This document shows positions 1 through 7,529 of a DNA stretch of 64,000 nucleotides, one piece after another. Made by a program: the position numbers and the translations under genes. The notes under the pieces are model-generated. The model saw nothing but the letters and a program-made list of their open reading frames with translations. It searched no databases and was not told the DNA's origin. The DNA lies in the NCBI RefSeq assembly GCF_014230145.1, contig NZ_JACHVC010000006.1:496001-560000 (forward strand). Direction: 5' to 3'. How positions within the stretch are numbered: position 1 is the first letter of the stretch; each line of letters begins with the position of its first letter. Source of the stretch: Pelagicoccus albus (GTDB taxonomy: Bacteria > Verrucomicrobiota > Verrucomicrobiia > Opitutales > Opitutaceae).

Positions 1-1
1 T

Positions 2-766
2 CGAAAAAACGAGTCTACGGATGCTATCTACGCCTTCGATTCCGGGGTGGTCCGCTACGTCAATTCGGTAGCGGGCAACAGCAGCTACGGGCGTTATATT
101 GTGATCGAGCATCCGCAGATCGCACCCGGGGTTGTGACGCTATATGCCCATTTGCGATCCATCGGGCAGGGAATCGCTGCGGGAGTGGAGGTTTCCGGTG
201 GTCAACGGATCGCCACCATGGGGCGAAGCGCGGGCGGCTACACGATCCCGCAGAGTCGTGCCCATCTGCATTTCGAGCTCGGATTCTGGCTGGGATCGGA
301 TTTCCAGGCTTGGTACGATCGACACTACACCTCGAAGAACGAGCACGGCTCCTTCAATGGTATGAATATAATCGGCTTAGACGGTTGGGCGTTGTGTGGC
401 GCTCTCCGACGCGGCGAGGCGGAGGAAGTTTGGCAATTTATCATGAGCGAGCAGATTGCGGTGGAGGCTTTTGTCCGCGACACTCGGATACCGGAGCTGC
501 TGCGAATCAACCCTCAGCTTATGCACAACGACGTGATACCCGCCGACCACGCAGGCTGGCGGATAGAGTTTACTTGGTATGGTTTACCGACGCGATTCAA
601 GGCTCTGACCAGTGCGGAGATGGAGGCTTATCCTCTCGAATATCAAGTTGAGGTGCTGCGACCAGATCTGATCGAAGACAAGTACTGCATGGATCTCTCC
701 AAGCCCGGCGCGTTCGGCGGAGCCGGCGCCAGGATCAAAAATCTGATCAATCGAATGTTTCTCTAA
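2..766 (+). CDS. M23 family metallopeptidase, 5' end cut by window edge
   Basis: The open frame runs in from the left edge, so the true start and any signal peptide or first zinc ligand lie outside the window. The first ~100 visible residues carry the LytM/M23 fold: a YGRYIVIEH strand, LYAHL, and the zinc-binding HLHFEL motif. M23 enzymes are zinc endopeptidases that cut peptide bridges in peptidoglycan, usually in the periplasm or at the cell surface. The ~150 residues after the peptidase domain match nothing I recognise. A GTG at 47 is inside the conserved domain and is not a start. Downstream lies a bidirectional hairpin terminator. The family call is firm; the substrate is unknown. Confidence 0.9.
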   Translation, partial: RKNESTDAIYAFDSGVVRYVNSVAGNSSYGRYIVIEHPQIAPGVVTLYAHLRSIGQGIAAGVEVSGGQRIATMGRSAGGYTIPQSRAHLHFELGFWLGSDFQAWYDRHYTSKNEHGSFNGMNIIGLDGWALCGALRRGEAEEVWQFIMSEQIAVEAFVRDTRIPELLRINPQLMHNDVIPADHAGWRIEFTWYGLPTRFKALTSAEMEAYPLEYQVEVLRPDLIEDKYCMDLSKPGAFGGAGARIKNLINRMFL

Positions 767-809
767 AGCGGGGAGCGGTGCTGACTCGCTGCTAGGACTC
801 GGACACAAA

Positions 810-838
810 AAACGCCACCCTGTAGGAAGGTGGCGTTT
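810..838. terminator. Bidirectional hairpin terminator between convergent genes
   Basis: A perfect 10-bp stem (AAACGCCACC at 810-819 pairs with GGTGGCGTTT at 829-838) has a 9-nt loop. On the minus strand the stem runs straight into a T tract (the A run at 807-812 on the plus strand), which suits the small basic protein gene. On the plus strand a T run follows at about 846-853, which suits the M23 gene. Confidence 0.8.
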
Positions 839-864
839 GAAAATTCTTTTTTTGCGTCGGCCGC

Positions 865-1020
865 TTAGGCTTCTGGCTTGGTCTTCTTGAGGCCGGAGAC
901 GCGGTCGCCGTCCTTCCACTCTCCACGCTTCTTTAGAAGCTCGACACGCTCGAAGCGTTTGAGGACGTTTCTCTTGGCGCCAGTTGAGGCGTTGGACTTG
1001 TAGCTAGGATGCTGTGACAT
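865..1020 (-). CDS. Small basic protein, Chlamydia/Verrucomicrobia type (51 aa)
   Basis: Reading the minus strand from the ATG at 1020 gives 51 residues, starting MSQHPSYKSN and containing RNVLKRFERVELLKKRG, ending in KKTKPEA and a TAA. This matches my memory of the small basic protein family shared by Chlamydiae and Verrucomicrobia (a TIGRFAM family, possibly ribosome-associated; its function is not established). About a third of the residues are Lys or Arg, which fits RNA binding. It is 18 bp downstream of cutA on the same strand, so the two probably share a transcript ending at the hairpin at 810-838. It is also a useful lineage marker. Confidence 0.85.
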   Translation of the reverse strand: MSQHPSYKSNASTGAKRNVLKRFERVELLKKRGEWKDGDRVSGLKKTKPEA

Positions 1021-1038
1021 GGTCGAAAATGGTTCCGG

Positions 1039-1380
1039 TTAAATGAAGCCGCGGAGGTTGCAGACTTCATTAGCCCATTTCAAGTACTTTTCTGAAACTT
1101 TTTTCGACTCCCAGCAGATCCACTTTGGAATGTCGTAGGGGTGCCGTTCCGTTACGAATTTCTCCAGTTCTGACAGGCAGGCACCGGGGGCGAAGATCTG
1201 AAGCCTGATCTCGTTGTCCCGCTCAGTCTTCCCTTTCCAGTTGTAGTAAGATAGGATGTGGGCGTCGATTTGCACGCAGGCGGCCAGCTTGCTGTCTATT
1301 ATCTGCTTAGCGAGGGTCTCGGCATCCTCTTGCCGTGATACGGTGGTGTAGCAAAGGTAGAGCGAATCGTCGTTTTCCAT
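1039..1380 (-). CDS. cutA: Divalent-cation tolerance protein CutA
   Basis: The 113-residue protein has the CutA length and landmarks: an N-terminal strand with a YTTV segment, AETLAKQIIDSKLAACVQ, a YYNWKGK segment, and RHPYDIPKW near residue 80. CutA proteins are small trimers with a ferredoxin-like fold related to PII; the name comes from copper tolerance in E. coli, but the physiological role is not settled. It starts at an ATG and is followed 18 bp later by the small basic protein gene, so the two look like an operon. The 128-bp gap to the divergent rpoZ must hold both promoters. Confidence 0.93.
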   Translation of the reverse strand: MENDDSLYLCYTTVSRQEDAETLAKQIIDSKLAACVQIDAHILSYYNWKGKTERDNEIRLQIFAPGACLSELEKFVTERHPYDIPKWICWESKKVSEKYLKWANEVCNLRGFI

Positions 1381-1496
1381 TTGGGGACTTGAGGCGGTTT
1401 GGCTTTGACAGGGGGAGGTCCCTCCGTTCGCATTGGAAGTTTGAATAAGCGCTTGACGCTAAACTGCATCAAGGTAAAAGGGCGGATTCCAATTTT

Positions 1497-1503
1497 AAGG
1501 AGG
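1497..1503 (+). promoter_or_regulatory. Ribosome binding site deciding the rpoZ start
   Basis: AAGGAGG lies 5 nt before a TTG at 1509. No in-frame ATG or GTG lies between an upstream stop and this TTG, so the site fixes the unusual start codon. Confidence 0.8.
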
Positions 1504-1508
1504 CAGCT

Positions 1509-1706
1509 TTGAGAGAAGATTATATAAAAGAAGCACGCAAGGTCATCAAGGACCCTAACATTCTGATTAACGTCGTTTCCCGACGCGTTAAGCAGCTACG
1601 CCACGGCAATCGCCCTTTGGTCGAGTCGCTTGAAAAGCTGAACCCAGAAGATATCGCCTTGCGCGAGATCATCGAGGGCAAGATCAGCTTCGAGCTCGCT
1701 GACTAG
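1509..1706 (+). CDS. rpoZ: DNA-directed RNA polymerase omega subunit
   Basis: This 65-residue protein matches omega: VVSRRVKQLRHGNRPLV followed by EDIALREIIEGKISFE, the conserved core that wraps the C-terminal tail of beta-prime. Omega helps assemble and stabilise RNA polymerase and in some bacteria takes part in ppGpp binding. It is short but complete compared with the ~90 residues of E. coli omega. The start is a TTG with a near-perfect ribosome binding site. It begins the long plus-strand housekeeping run and lies 118 bp before smpB. Confidence 0.9.
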   Translation: MREDYIKEARKVIKDPNILINVVSRRVKQLRHGNRPLVESLEKLNPEDIALREIIEGKISFELAD

Positions 1707-1824
1707 GATCGAATTTGCTTTCGCGGCCGCTTTGATGCGTCCGCACCCCTGATACTATTTTGGAGCGCGGTTGGCCTTGTCCGCCGCGTTCTTTTTATAC
1801 CCGGATCACTAGAGAAACCCGAAA

Positions 1825-2313
1825 ATGGCTGGCAAAAACAAGAAAGGCGGCAAGGGGGCGAACCCCAAGGAAATCCGCAACTCAAAGGTTCACCGCGACT
1901 ATTTGGTCGAGGATACCTACGAGGCTGGAATCGTTTTGAGCGGTACGGAGGTGAAGTCGATTCGCGCAGGCAAAGCCCAAATTTCGGAAGGCTTCTGCCG
2001 TTTTCACAAGGACGAGTTTTTTATCTACGCCCTGCACATAGACGAATATGCTTTCGGAAATATCAATAACCACGTGCCGCGTCGGGAACGAAAATTACTC
2101 CTCAAGAAGTCGGAGCTGAAGAAGATCGCTCGGGCTCTCGAAGCCGGCGGGAAGTCGGCTATCCCGCTTAGACTTTATTTCAAAGAGGCTCTCATCAAAG
2201 TGGAGATCGGCATCTGCACTGGCAAAAAGCTCTTTGACAAGCGGGAAGACCTGAAGAAGAAAGCGCAAATGCGAGACATAGACCGTGTCATGAAAGAGGT
2301 ACGCGTCCGCTAA
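1825..2313 (+). CDS. smpB: SsrA-binding protein SmpB
   Basis: SmpB binds tmRNA and delivers it to stalled ribosomes for trans-translation. The 162-residue protein has the family core: KVHRDYLVEDTYEAGIVL, SGTEVKSIRAGKA, then a FCRFHKDEFF strand and GICTGKKLFDKRE. Its basic tail (residues ~140-162), which enters the mRNA channel, is present. The N-terminus is Lys/Gly-rich, as in many SmpB proteins. No tmRNA gene (ssrA) was found nearby. It is followed 32 bp later by thrB. Confidence 0.96.
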   Translation: MAGKNKKGGKGANPKEIRNSKVHRDYLVEDTYEAGIVLSGTEVKSIRAGKAQISEGFCRFHKDEFFIYALHIDEYAFGNINNHVPRRERKLLLKKSELKKIARALEAGGKSAIPLRLYFKEALIKVEIGICTGKKLFDKREDLKKKAQMRDIDRVMKEVRVR

Positions 2314-2345
2314 TTTGCCATCCGAATATCTCACTCCTTTTTAAT

Positions 2346-3260
2346 ATGTCATCCCTCTCTCGCGTCATTTGCAAAGTGCCTGGAAGCACCTCGAATTGTG
2401 GATCTGGCTTCGATACGCTTGGAATGGCAGTTTCGCTCTACAATGAAATTTGCGTGGAAAAGGCCGAAGCCGCTGGAGACGATTCGTTTGGTCCGGATAT
2501 TTTTGCCAAGAGCGAAATGGCCCGCGAGACCGTAGCCGCTTTTTTTGAAGAAAGTGGAATCGCCCCGTTCGACATCAATATTCGGATACGCGGCGATGTG
2601 CCGCAGGCAAGGGGGCTTGGGTCTAGCGTAACTGTACGCGGAGGTATATTGGGCGCTTTGGCCGAATTGGCGGAAGCGGGTTGGGATAAGGAAAAACTAG
2701 TCGAGGTAATTACCAAGCTCGAAGGGCATCCCGACAACGCCAGCGCTTCGATCCTAGGCGGGTTCACGGTATCCAGATTTGTGAACGATCCAGCCAAAGT
2801 GGAAGCGGTTACCCAAATCGAAATTGACGATTCCTTGCGACTGATCGTGGTTTCGCCCGAGTTCGAGGTTTTGACCTCCGCTTCCCGCGGCGTACTGCCA
2901 AAGTCACTGGACTTCGCAACCGCTGTTTCGAGTATCAATTCGGTTTCATGCGTGGTGGCCGCTCTCGCTTCTGGCCAATACGAATCGCTCGCCGATGCGG
3001 TGCACGATAGCATGCACGAACCGTATCGGCTGAAAAATATCCCTGGCGGGGCTAGCGCCATTGCGGCTGGATTATCCGCTGGGGCATACACGGGTTGGCT
3101 GAGTGGAAGTGGGTCGAGCGTACTCTGCGCCTGTTCTGCGGAGTTTTCAGCTCAGGTGATGCAAGCCATGCGAAACGCATTTACAGAAGCCGGCTTGGAA
3201 AGCGTGGGTCGCGATCTAAGTGCCGACAACACAGGGCTGCAGATTCTTTCCTGTGAGTAA
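2346..3260 (+). CDS. thrB: Homoserine kinase
   Basis: ThrB phosphorylates homoserine in threonine biosynthesis. The 304 residues match GHMP kinases: an N-terminal PGSTSNCGSGFDTLGMA segment, the ATP-binding ARGLGSSVTVRGG loop at about residue 95 (the family's P-x3-GLGSS motif), GHPDNASASILGG, and the C-terminal WLSGSGSSV motif. Asn at the SNCGSGFD position is typical of homoserine kinases among GHMP enzymes. The last 8 nt overlap the proposed trmL start, so the two are translationally close. No other threonine gene is nearby. Confidence 0.92.
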   Translation: MSSLSRVICKVPGSTSNCGSGFDTLGMAVSLYNEICVEKAEAAGDDSFGPDIFAKSEMARETVAAFFEESGIAPFDINIRIRGDVPQARGLGSSVTVRGGILGALAELAEAGWDKEKLVEVITKLEGHPDNASASILGGFTVSRFVNDPAKVEAVTQIEIDDSLRLIVVSPEFEVLTSASRGVLPKSLDFATAVSSINSVSCVVAALASGQYESLADAVHDSMHEPYRLKNIPGGASAIAAGLSAGAYTGWLSGSGSSVLCACSAEFSAQVMQAMRNAFTEAGLESVGRDLSADNTGLQILSCE

Positions 3261-3729
3261 GCCTCTTCTCCATGTCGTTCTGTTTCAGCCAGAGATTCCT
3301 CAAAATACGGGGAACATTGGTCGGACCTGCGCCATTACGAATTCGAGGCTGCACCTCATCCATCCGCTTGGATTTGTCATAAAGGATAAGCACTTGAAGC
3401 GTTCCGGCATGGATTACTGGAAGTCCCTCGACGTGCACCACCACGAAAACTGGGAGGCTTTCAAAGCGAGCGAAATGGGGCCTAAGAGACTTTTTCTTTT
3501 CACCACCAAGTCCAGCCAACCGTATTGGGATGTGAACTACGAGGACGGGGATGGTCTCCTGTTTGGCAATGAAGGCCACGGAGCACCTGATTGGCTGCAC
3601 AGCGAAATGGGCGAGGACAGGCGGCTAAACATTCCTCACCACAACAAGTCGTTGCGGTCGCTCAACCTAGCCACTTCCGCAGGCGTGGCAGTGTTTGAGG
3701 TCATGCGCCAATTTAGAGGAATCGGCTAA
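3253..3729 (+). CDS. trmL: tRNA (cytidine(34)-2'-O)-methyltransferase
   Basis: TrmL is a SPOUT methyltransferase that 2'-O-methylates the wobble base of certain leucine tRNAs. The protein has the family signature VVLFQPEIPQNTGNIGRTC at its N-terminus, LLFGNEGHGAP, and the C-terminal knot NIPHHNKSLRSLNLATSAG. I chose the GTG at 3253, giving 158 residues that begin MSKPLLHVV, close to E. coli TrmL. A GTG at 3220 would add 11 residues the family lacks. The start overlaps the thrB stop by 8 nt, and the stop overlaps the next ATG by one base. Confidence 0.92.
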   Translation: MSKPLLHVVLFQPEIPQNTGNIGRTCAITNSRLHLIHPLGFVIKDKHLKRSGMDYWKSLDVHHHENWEAFKASEMGPKRLFLFTTKSSQPYWDVNYEDGDGLLFGNEGHGAPDWLHSEMGEDRRLNIPHHNKSLRSLNLATSAGVAVFEVMRQFRGIG

Positions 3730-4679
3730 TGGCAAAGCGAGTGAAGGCGCTCGTCTTGATGACATCTCCGCTGGACAAGATTGTTCATGCCTTGAGAGTG
3801 ATGGAATCGATAAAGCGTCGTAAGCCTGAGCTCGAAATCACTTGGGTGGCGCGTCGAGTGTATGAGCCATTGGTGGCGGCTTTCGATTTTGTTGATCACA
3901 CCATAACCTTTCGACGTAGCGAAGCGCTAATACACTCAGTCAGGCTGCTGAAGCAGATTCGCAAGGTTAGGTACGACTATGTGATGGATCTGGAAGGCTA
4001 CGCTCGCACCGGCGCCATGTGTTTTTTCGCAAAAGCCAATCGTAAGATCGGGCTGCGTTCAGCCCGTGAAGGGGCGACCATCTGCTACCGTGAGTTGGTG
4101 GGCGAAGCCGAAGTGGATGGAAGGCATCTGATCGAGCAATTGCAGGCATTTGCGACCGTTTTCGGATTGGCGGCGGAAATGCCCGTGGAACTGAATCTGG
4201 CTCCGACGAATGCGAGCTCTCCCTTTTCTCAAAAGGCTAGTCATTCCCCCTTTGTTTGCTTGTTTCCAGGTCGTTTCAAATCTGCTCGAGCATGGCCCGG
4301 TATGATCGATTTGGCGTGCTGGTTGGTGGAGACCCGGCCGGAATTTCAAGTCTATCTCGTGGGAGTGGTGCCATTCGAGGTGAAACGTAAGTTGCCAGAT
4401 AGGGTTTATGATCTGCAGGGAAAGCAGGATTGGCTTGAGATTTGCAATCTCGTCAAAGAAGCCGAGCTTGTGGTCGCGAACGACAATGGTCCGGCCCAGC
4501 TTGCAGATGCCTTGGGCTGCCCTAATTTGACTCTCTACAGCTACGTATCACCGGAAATGCGAGGCTCTTACCCGCTGGATAGCGAGCGATGTTCATCCCT
4601 CATGGCCCCACGTGGCGATGTCTCTCAATTGGAAGAAGCGCTCGTGCATGCCGAAGTCGAAAAACTGCTAAGCTTGTGA
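3729..4679 (+). CDS. Glycosyltransferase family 9 (heptosyltransferase-like)
   Basis: The 316-residue protein resembles ADP-heptose:LPS heptosyltransferases (GT9). It opens with a Rossmann strand (ALVLMTSPLDKIVHALRVM), carries DYVMDLEGYARTG in the N-terminal half, and LFPGRFKSARAWP followed by VVANDNGPAQLADALGCP in the C-terminal half. The last is the family's sugar-nucleotide site, usually written as ND-GPMH-A. GT9 enzymes add heptose to the LPS inner core at the cytoplasmic face of the inner membrane. It starts on the last base of trmL. The acceptor sugar cannot be told from sequence. lpxB at 36847 shows that lipid A is made. Confidence 0.82.
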   Translation: MAKRVKALVLMTSPLDKIVHALRVMESIKRRKPELEITWVARRVYEPLVAAFDFVDHTITFRRSEALIHSVRLLKQIRKVRYDYVMDLEGYARTGAMCFFAKANRKIGLRSAREGATICYRELVGEAEVDGRHLIEQLQAFATVFGLAAEMPVELNLAPTNASSPFSQKASHSPFVCLFPGRFKSARAWPGMIDLACWLVETRPEFQVYLVGVVPFEVKRKLPDRVYDLQGKQDWLEICNLVKEAELVVANDNGPAQLADALGCPNLTLYSYVSPEMRGSYPLDSERCSSLMAPRGDVSQLEEALVHAEVEKLLSL

Positions 4680-4773
4680 GCTGGCTTGACTCTCGGCCAA
4701 GCTCGGGGATAAGGCGTGGTCTCGTTTTTCGAGCATATTTCCCTTGGAGAACCCTGATTAAGCACAATCGAAG

Positions 4774-6045
4774 ATGATCGATCCGAAATTCCTACGAGAA
4801 AACCCAGACGCAGTACGCGCGGGCATCGCCAAAAAACACATCAAATGCGACCTCGACGCGATTCTGACGTTGGACGAAAAGCGTCGCAGCTTGATCGCCG
4901 AAGCGGAGACCTTGAGAGCTCAGCAGAAGGCTGCCAACAATGAGATGTCCCAACTCGCCAAAGGAAGTCCGGAATTCATCGCCAAGGTTCAGGAGATGAA
5001 AGCGGTTTCGGCCGACGTGAAGGCCAAGGATGCGGAACTTTCGGCAGTGGAAGAAGAGTGGGGACAGGCTGTTTTAAATATCCCAAATCTTCCCGATGCG
5101 AGCGTGCCGGAAGGCCGTGACGAGAGCGAGAATGTGGTCGTTCGCGAATTTGGCGAGATTCCAGAGGAGGCCGATTTTCAGACTGCCCACTACGATATCG
5201 ATTGGATCGAGCAGATCCTCGATCTTCCGCGGGGCGCCAAGGTGAGCGGCGCGGGATTCCCATTCTTTGTGGGAGACGGAGCGAAGCTCGCCCGCGGATT
5301 GATCAATTTCTTCCTGAACGAAGGCGGCAAGGCAGGTTTCGAGGAAATCGGGGTTCCTTTCCTGGTCAATGCGGATAGCGCCACTGCGACTGGACAGCTT
5401 CCCGACAAGGAAGGACAGATGTATCAAACGGTTGAGGACGGGCTTTACGCAATCCCGACTGCTGAGGTGCCTCTCACGAATTTCTTCCGGGACGAGATTC
5501 TGGAGGAGGCGGATTTGCCGGTTTACCGCTGTGGACATTCTGCTTGTTTCCGACGTGAGGCGGGGAGTCATGGCAAGGAAGTACGCGGCCTGAACCGTGT
5601 TCACCAATTCGACAAGGTAGAGCTGCTCAAGTGGGTGAAGCCAGAATCCAGCATGGACGAACTGGAAACTCTGAGAGGCTATGCGGAGAGTTTGCTCGAA
5701 AAGTTAGGCCTGCCATTCCGCACTCTGTTGATGTGCGGTGGCGATATGGGTTTTACCAACTGCAAGCAGTACGATCTCGAGGTTTGGGCGGCCGGCCAAA
5801 AGCGTTGGCTTGAAGTTTCGAGCTGCAGCAACTTCGGCTCCTACCAGGCTCGTCGAGCTCGTATCCGTTATCGCAACTCTGAAACCGGTAAACCTGAGAT
5901 CGTTCACACTCTTAATGGCTCCGGTCTCGCGGTGCCTCGCGTTTTCGTAGCTATTATCGAAAACGGACTGCAGGAAGACGGCCGTATTCGTTTGCCGGAT
6001 GCACTTGTCCCCTACGTCGGCAAGGAGTACATCGAACGTAAATAG
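4774..6045 (+). CDS. serS: Serine--tRNA ligase
   Basis: This 423-residue class II synthetase charges tRNA-Ser and also feeds selenocysteine synthesis where that exists. The N-terminal ~110 residues form the long antiparallel coiled-coil arm (MIDPKFLRENPDAVR at the start). The catalytic core includes TAEVPLTNFFRDEIL, CFRREAGSHGKEVRGLNRVHQFDKVE (motif 2), EVSSCSNFGSYQARR, and the motif 3 region HTLNGSGLAVPRVF. Length and motifs are complete. It is preceded by a 94-bp gap and followed closely by tilS. Confidence 0.97.
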   Translation: MIDPKFLRENPDAVRAGIAKKHIKCDLDAILTLDEKRRSLIAEAETLRAQQKAANNEMSQLAKGSPEFIAKVQEMKAVSADVKAKDAELSAVEEEWGQAVLNIPNLPDASVPEGRDESENVVVREFGEIPEEADFQTAHYDIDWIEQILDLPRGAKVSGAGFPFFVGDGAKLARGLINFFLNEGGKAGFEEIGVPFLVNADSATATGQLPDKEGQMYQTVEDGLYAIPTAEVPLTNFFRDEILEEADLPVYRCGHSACFRREAGSHGKEVRGLNRVHQFDKVELLKWVKPESSMDELETLRGYAESLLEKLGLPFRTLLMCGGDMGFTNCKQYDLEVWAAGQKRWLEVSSCSNFGSYQARRARIRYRNSETGKPEIVHTLNGSGLAVPRVFVAIIENGLQEDGRIRLPDALVPYVGKEYIERK

Positions 6046-6052
6046 TTCAGCT

Positions 6053-6060
6053 AGGGAGGG
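6053..6060 (+). promoter_or_regulatory. Ribosome binding site deciding the tilS start
   Basis: AGGGAGGG lies 4 nt upstream of a TTG at 6065, just past the serS stop. It favours that TTG over an ATG at 5999, which would lie inside serS and add 22 residues. Confidence 0.7.
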
Positions 6061-6064
6061 TCAT

Positions 6065-7498
6065 TTGAACTGGAGAGAAGTGTGCGCTCGGCTTGAATCC
6101 GAGTTTGATTCTTCTCGCATTTCCCCTCGAGTGCTCCGTCGTATCGACGACGCGGAGACGCTTTACCTTGCTTGCTCCGGCGGGGCGGACTCCGTGCTGG
6201 CGCTCTTAGTCGTTTATTCCCGGCTGGTGGAGCTGGATCGCTTGGATCGGCTCGCTGTTCTGCATTTTAACCACGGGCTCCGTGGGGCGGCTTCCGATGG
6301 GGATGCTTCTTTTGTCCAGTCGCTCTGTTCTGACTTAGATGTTCATTGCGTGGATGGCCGTGCGGAGGAATCGGATACAGGCAAGATCACCAATGAAGAG
6401 TCCGCGAGGGAAGCTCGCTTTGCTTTTTTCCGCGAAGCGACAGGGGCGAGCGAAGCGGGTCCTGTGTGCATTGTGAGCGGACATCATGCTGACGATGTGG
6501 TTGAATCAATGTTGATTCGTTTGTCGCGCGGAGCTGGCCTGCAGGGCTTAAGCGCCCCTCGAGAACTTTCCAAGGCAGGAGGCGGTCTCGAATTTGTTCG
6601 TCCGCTGCTGGATTTCGGAAGGGCCGAGATCCATGATGTTTTGCGAACGGTAGGTGGCCTGTGGAGGGAAGACGAAAGTAACCAGTCTGATGCGAATTAC
6701 CGAGCTCGCTTGAGAAAAGGAGCCATTCCATCTTGGGAAGATGCTGCGGATCGACCGATTCGGCGGGGAGTGGGGCTCAGTCGCCGCTTGTTGGCTGAGG
6801 ACGCTGAAGCGTTGGAGTATTGTGCCGAGCAGGCTTGGAGTTTGGCTTGCCAAGGTGAAAGGCGTTTATCGAGGGCTAGCGTTTCGGGATTGCCGACGGC
6901 GTTGCAACGAAGGCTGCTTGATCGCTTGGCGGGCAAGGATTTTCTGTCGGCCCAGACGATGGACTTGGCGCTTAAAGCGCTCGAGGGGCAAGAAGCGCTA
7001 AAAATTCAAATATCTGCAGGAAGCCTGCTAACTCTGGGAGACGACGACATTAGCGTAGCGAATAATTGTCCTGTCGAAAATGATTCTAATTGGGCACCAT
7101 TCTATCTCCCGATCGGAACGCGGGCCTTTTTGCCAGACGGGTCGAAGCTGAGTTGCGACAAGGTTTTTGCCGTCAAAGAATTGCTGGGTTCGTTCGAGCT
7201 AGGGAGTAACCAAGACGCCGAAAAAGTGTACCTGAGCTCGCTAGGGAACTCTTCCGAAAGACTCTATGTCCGTAGGAAATTGCCGGGCGACGCATTCAAG
7301 CCGCGCGGGAAGTCGTCGCCCAAGAAACTCAAAAATTTGTTCATTGATCGTAAAATCGCCGCTGAGTCCAGAGGGAAACTGCCCGTGTTCGAATGTGAAA
7401 CGGGCGGAATAGTCTGGGTTCCTGGCCTGCCGCCTGCTGCGGAACGCTCCCTCGAGCTGGATACCTATGCCGCCTTGCGATTGACTTACGAGCGATGA
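6065..7498 (+). CDS. tilS: tRNA(Ile)-lysidine synthase
   Basis: TilS attaches lysine to C34 of the tRNA-Ile that reads AUA, changing both codon reading and charging. The PP-loop motif SGGADS is at about residue 38, followed by HFNHGLRG, SGHHADDVVESMLIRLSRGAG and the RPLLDF segment, all typical. The C-terminal part contains the TilS tRNA-binding domain (VRRKLPGDAFKPRGKSSPKKLKN region, ~residues 405-440). With the TTG at 6065 it is 477 residues, a normal length. It is followed 31 bp later by ftsH, the same tilS-ftsH order as in many bacteria. Confidence 0.93.
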   Translation: MNWREVCARLESEFDSSRISPRVLRRIDDAETLYLACSGGADSVLALLVVYSRLVELDRLDRLAVLHFNHGLRGAASDGDASFVQSLCSDLDVHCVDGRAEESDTGKITNEESAREARFAFFREATGASEAGPVCIVSGHHADDVVESMLIRLSRGAGLQGLSAPRELSKAGGGLEFVRPLLDFGRAEIHDVLRTVGGLWREDESNQSDANYRARLRKGAIPSWEDAADRPIRRGVGLSRRLLAEDAEALEYCAEQAWSLACQGERRLSRASVSGLPTALQRRLLDRLAGKDFLSAQTMDLALKALEGQEALKIQISAGSLLTLGDDDISVANNCPVENDSNWAPFYLPIGTRAFLPDGSKLSCDKVFAVKELLGSFELGSNQDAEKVYLSSLGNSSERLYVRRKLPGDAFKPRGKSSPKKLKNLFIDRKIAAESRGKLPVFECETGGIVWVPGLPPAAERSLELDTYAALRLTYER

Positions 7499-7529
7499 GA
7501 CTCAACGTATACTACTCCATTAGATTTTA

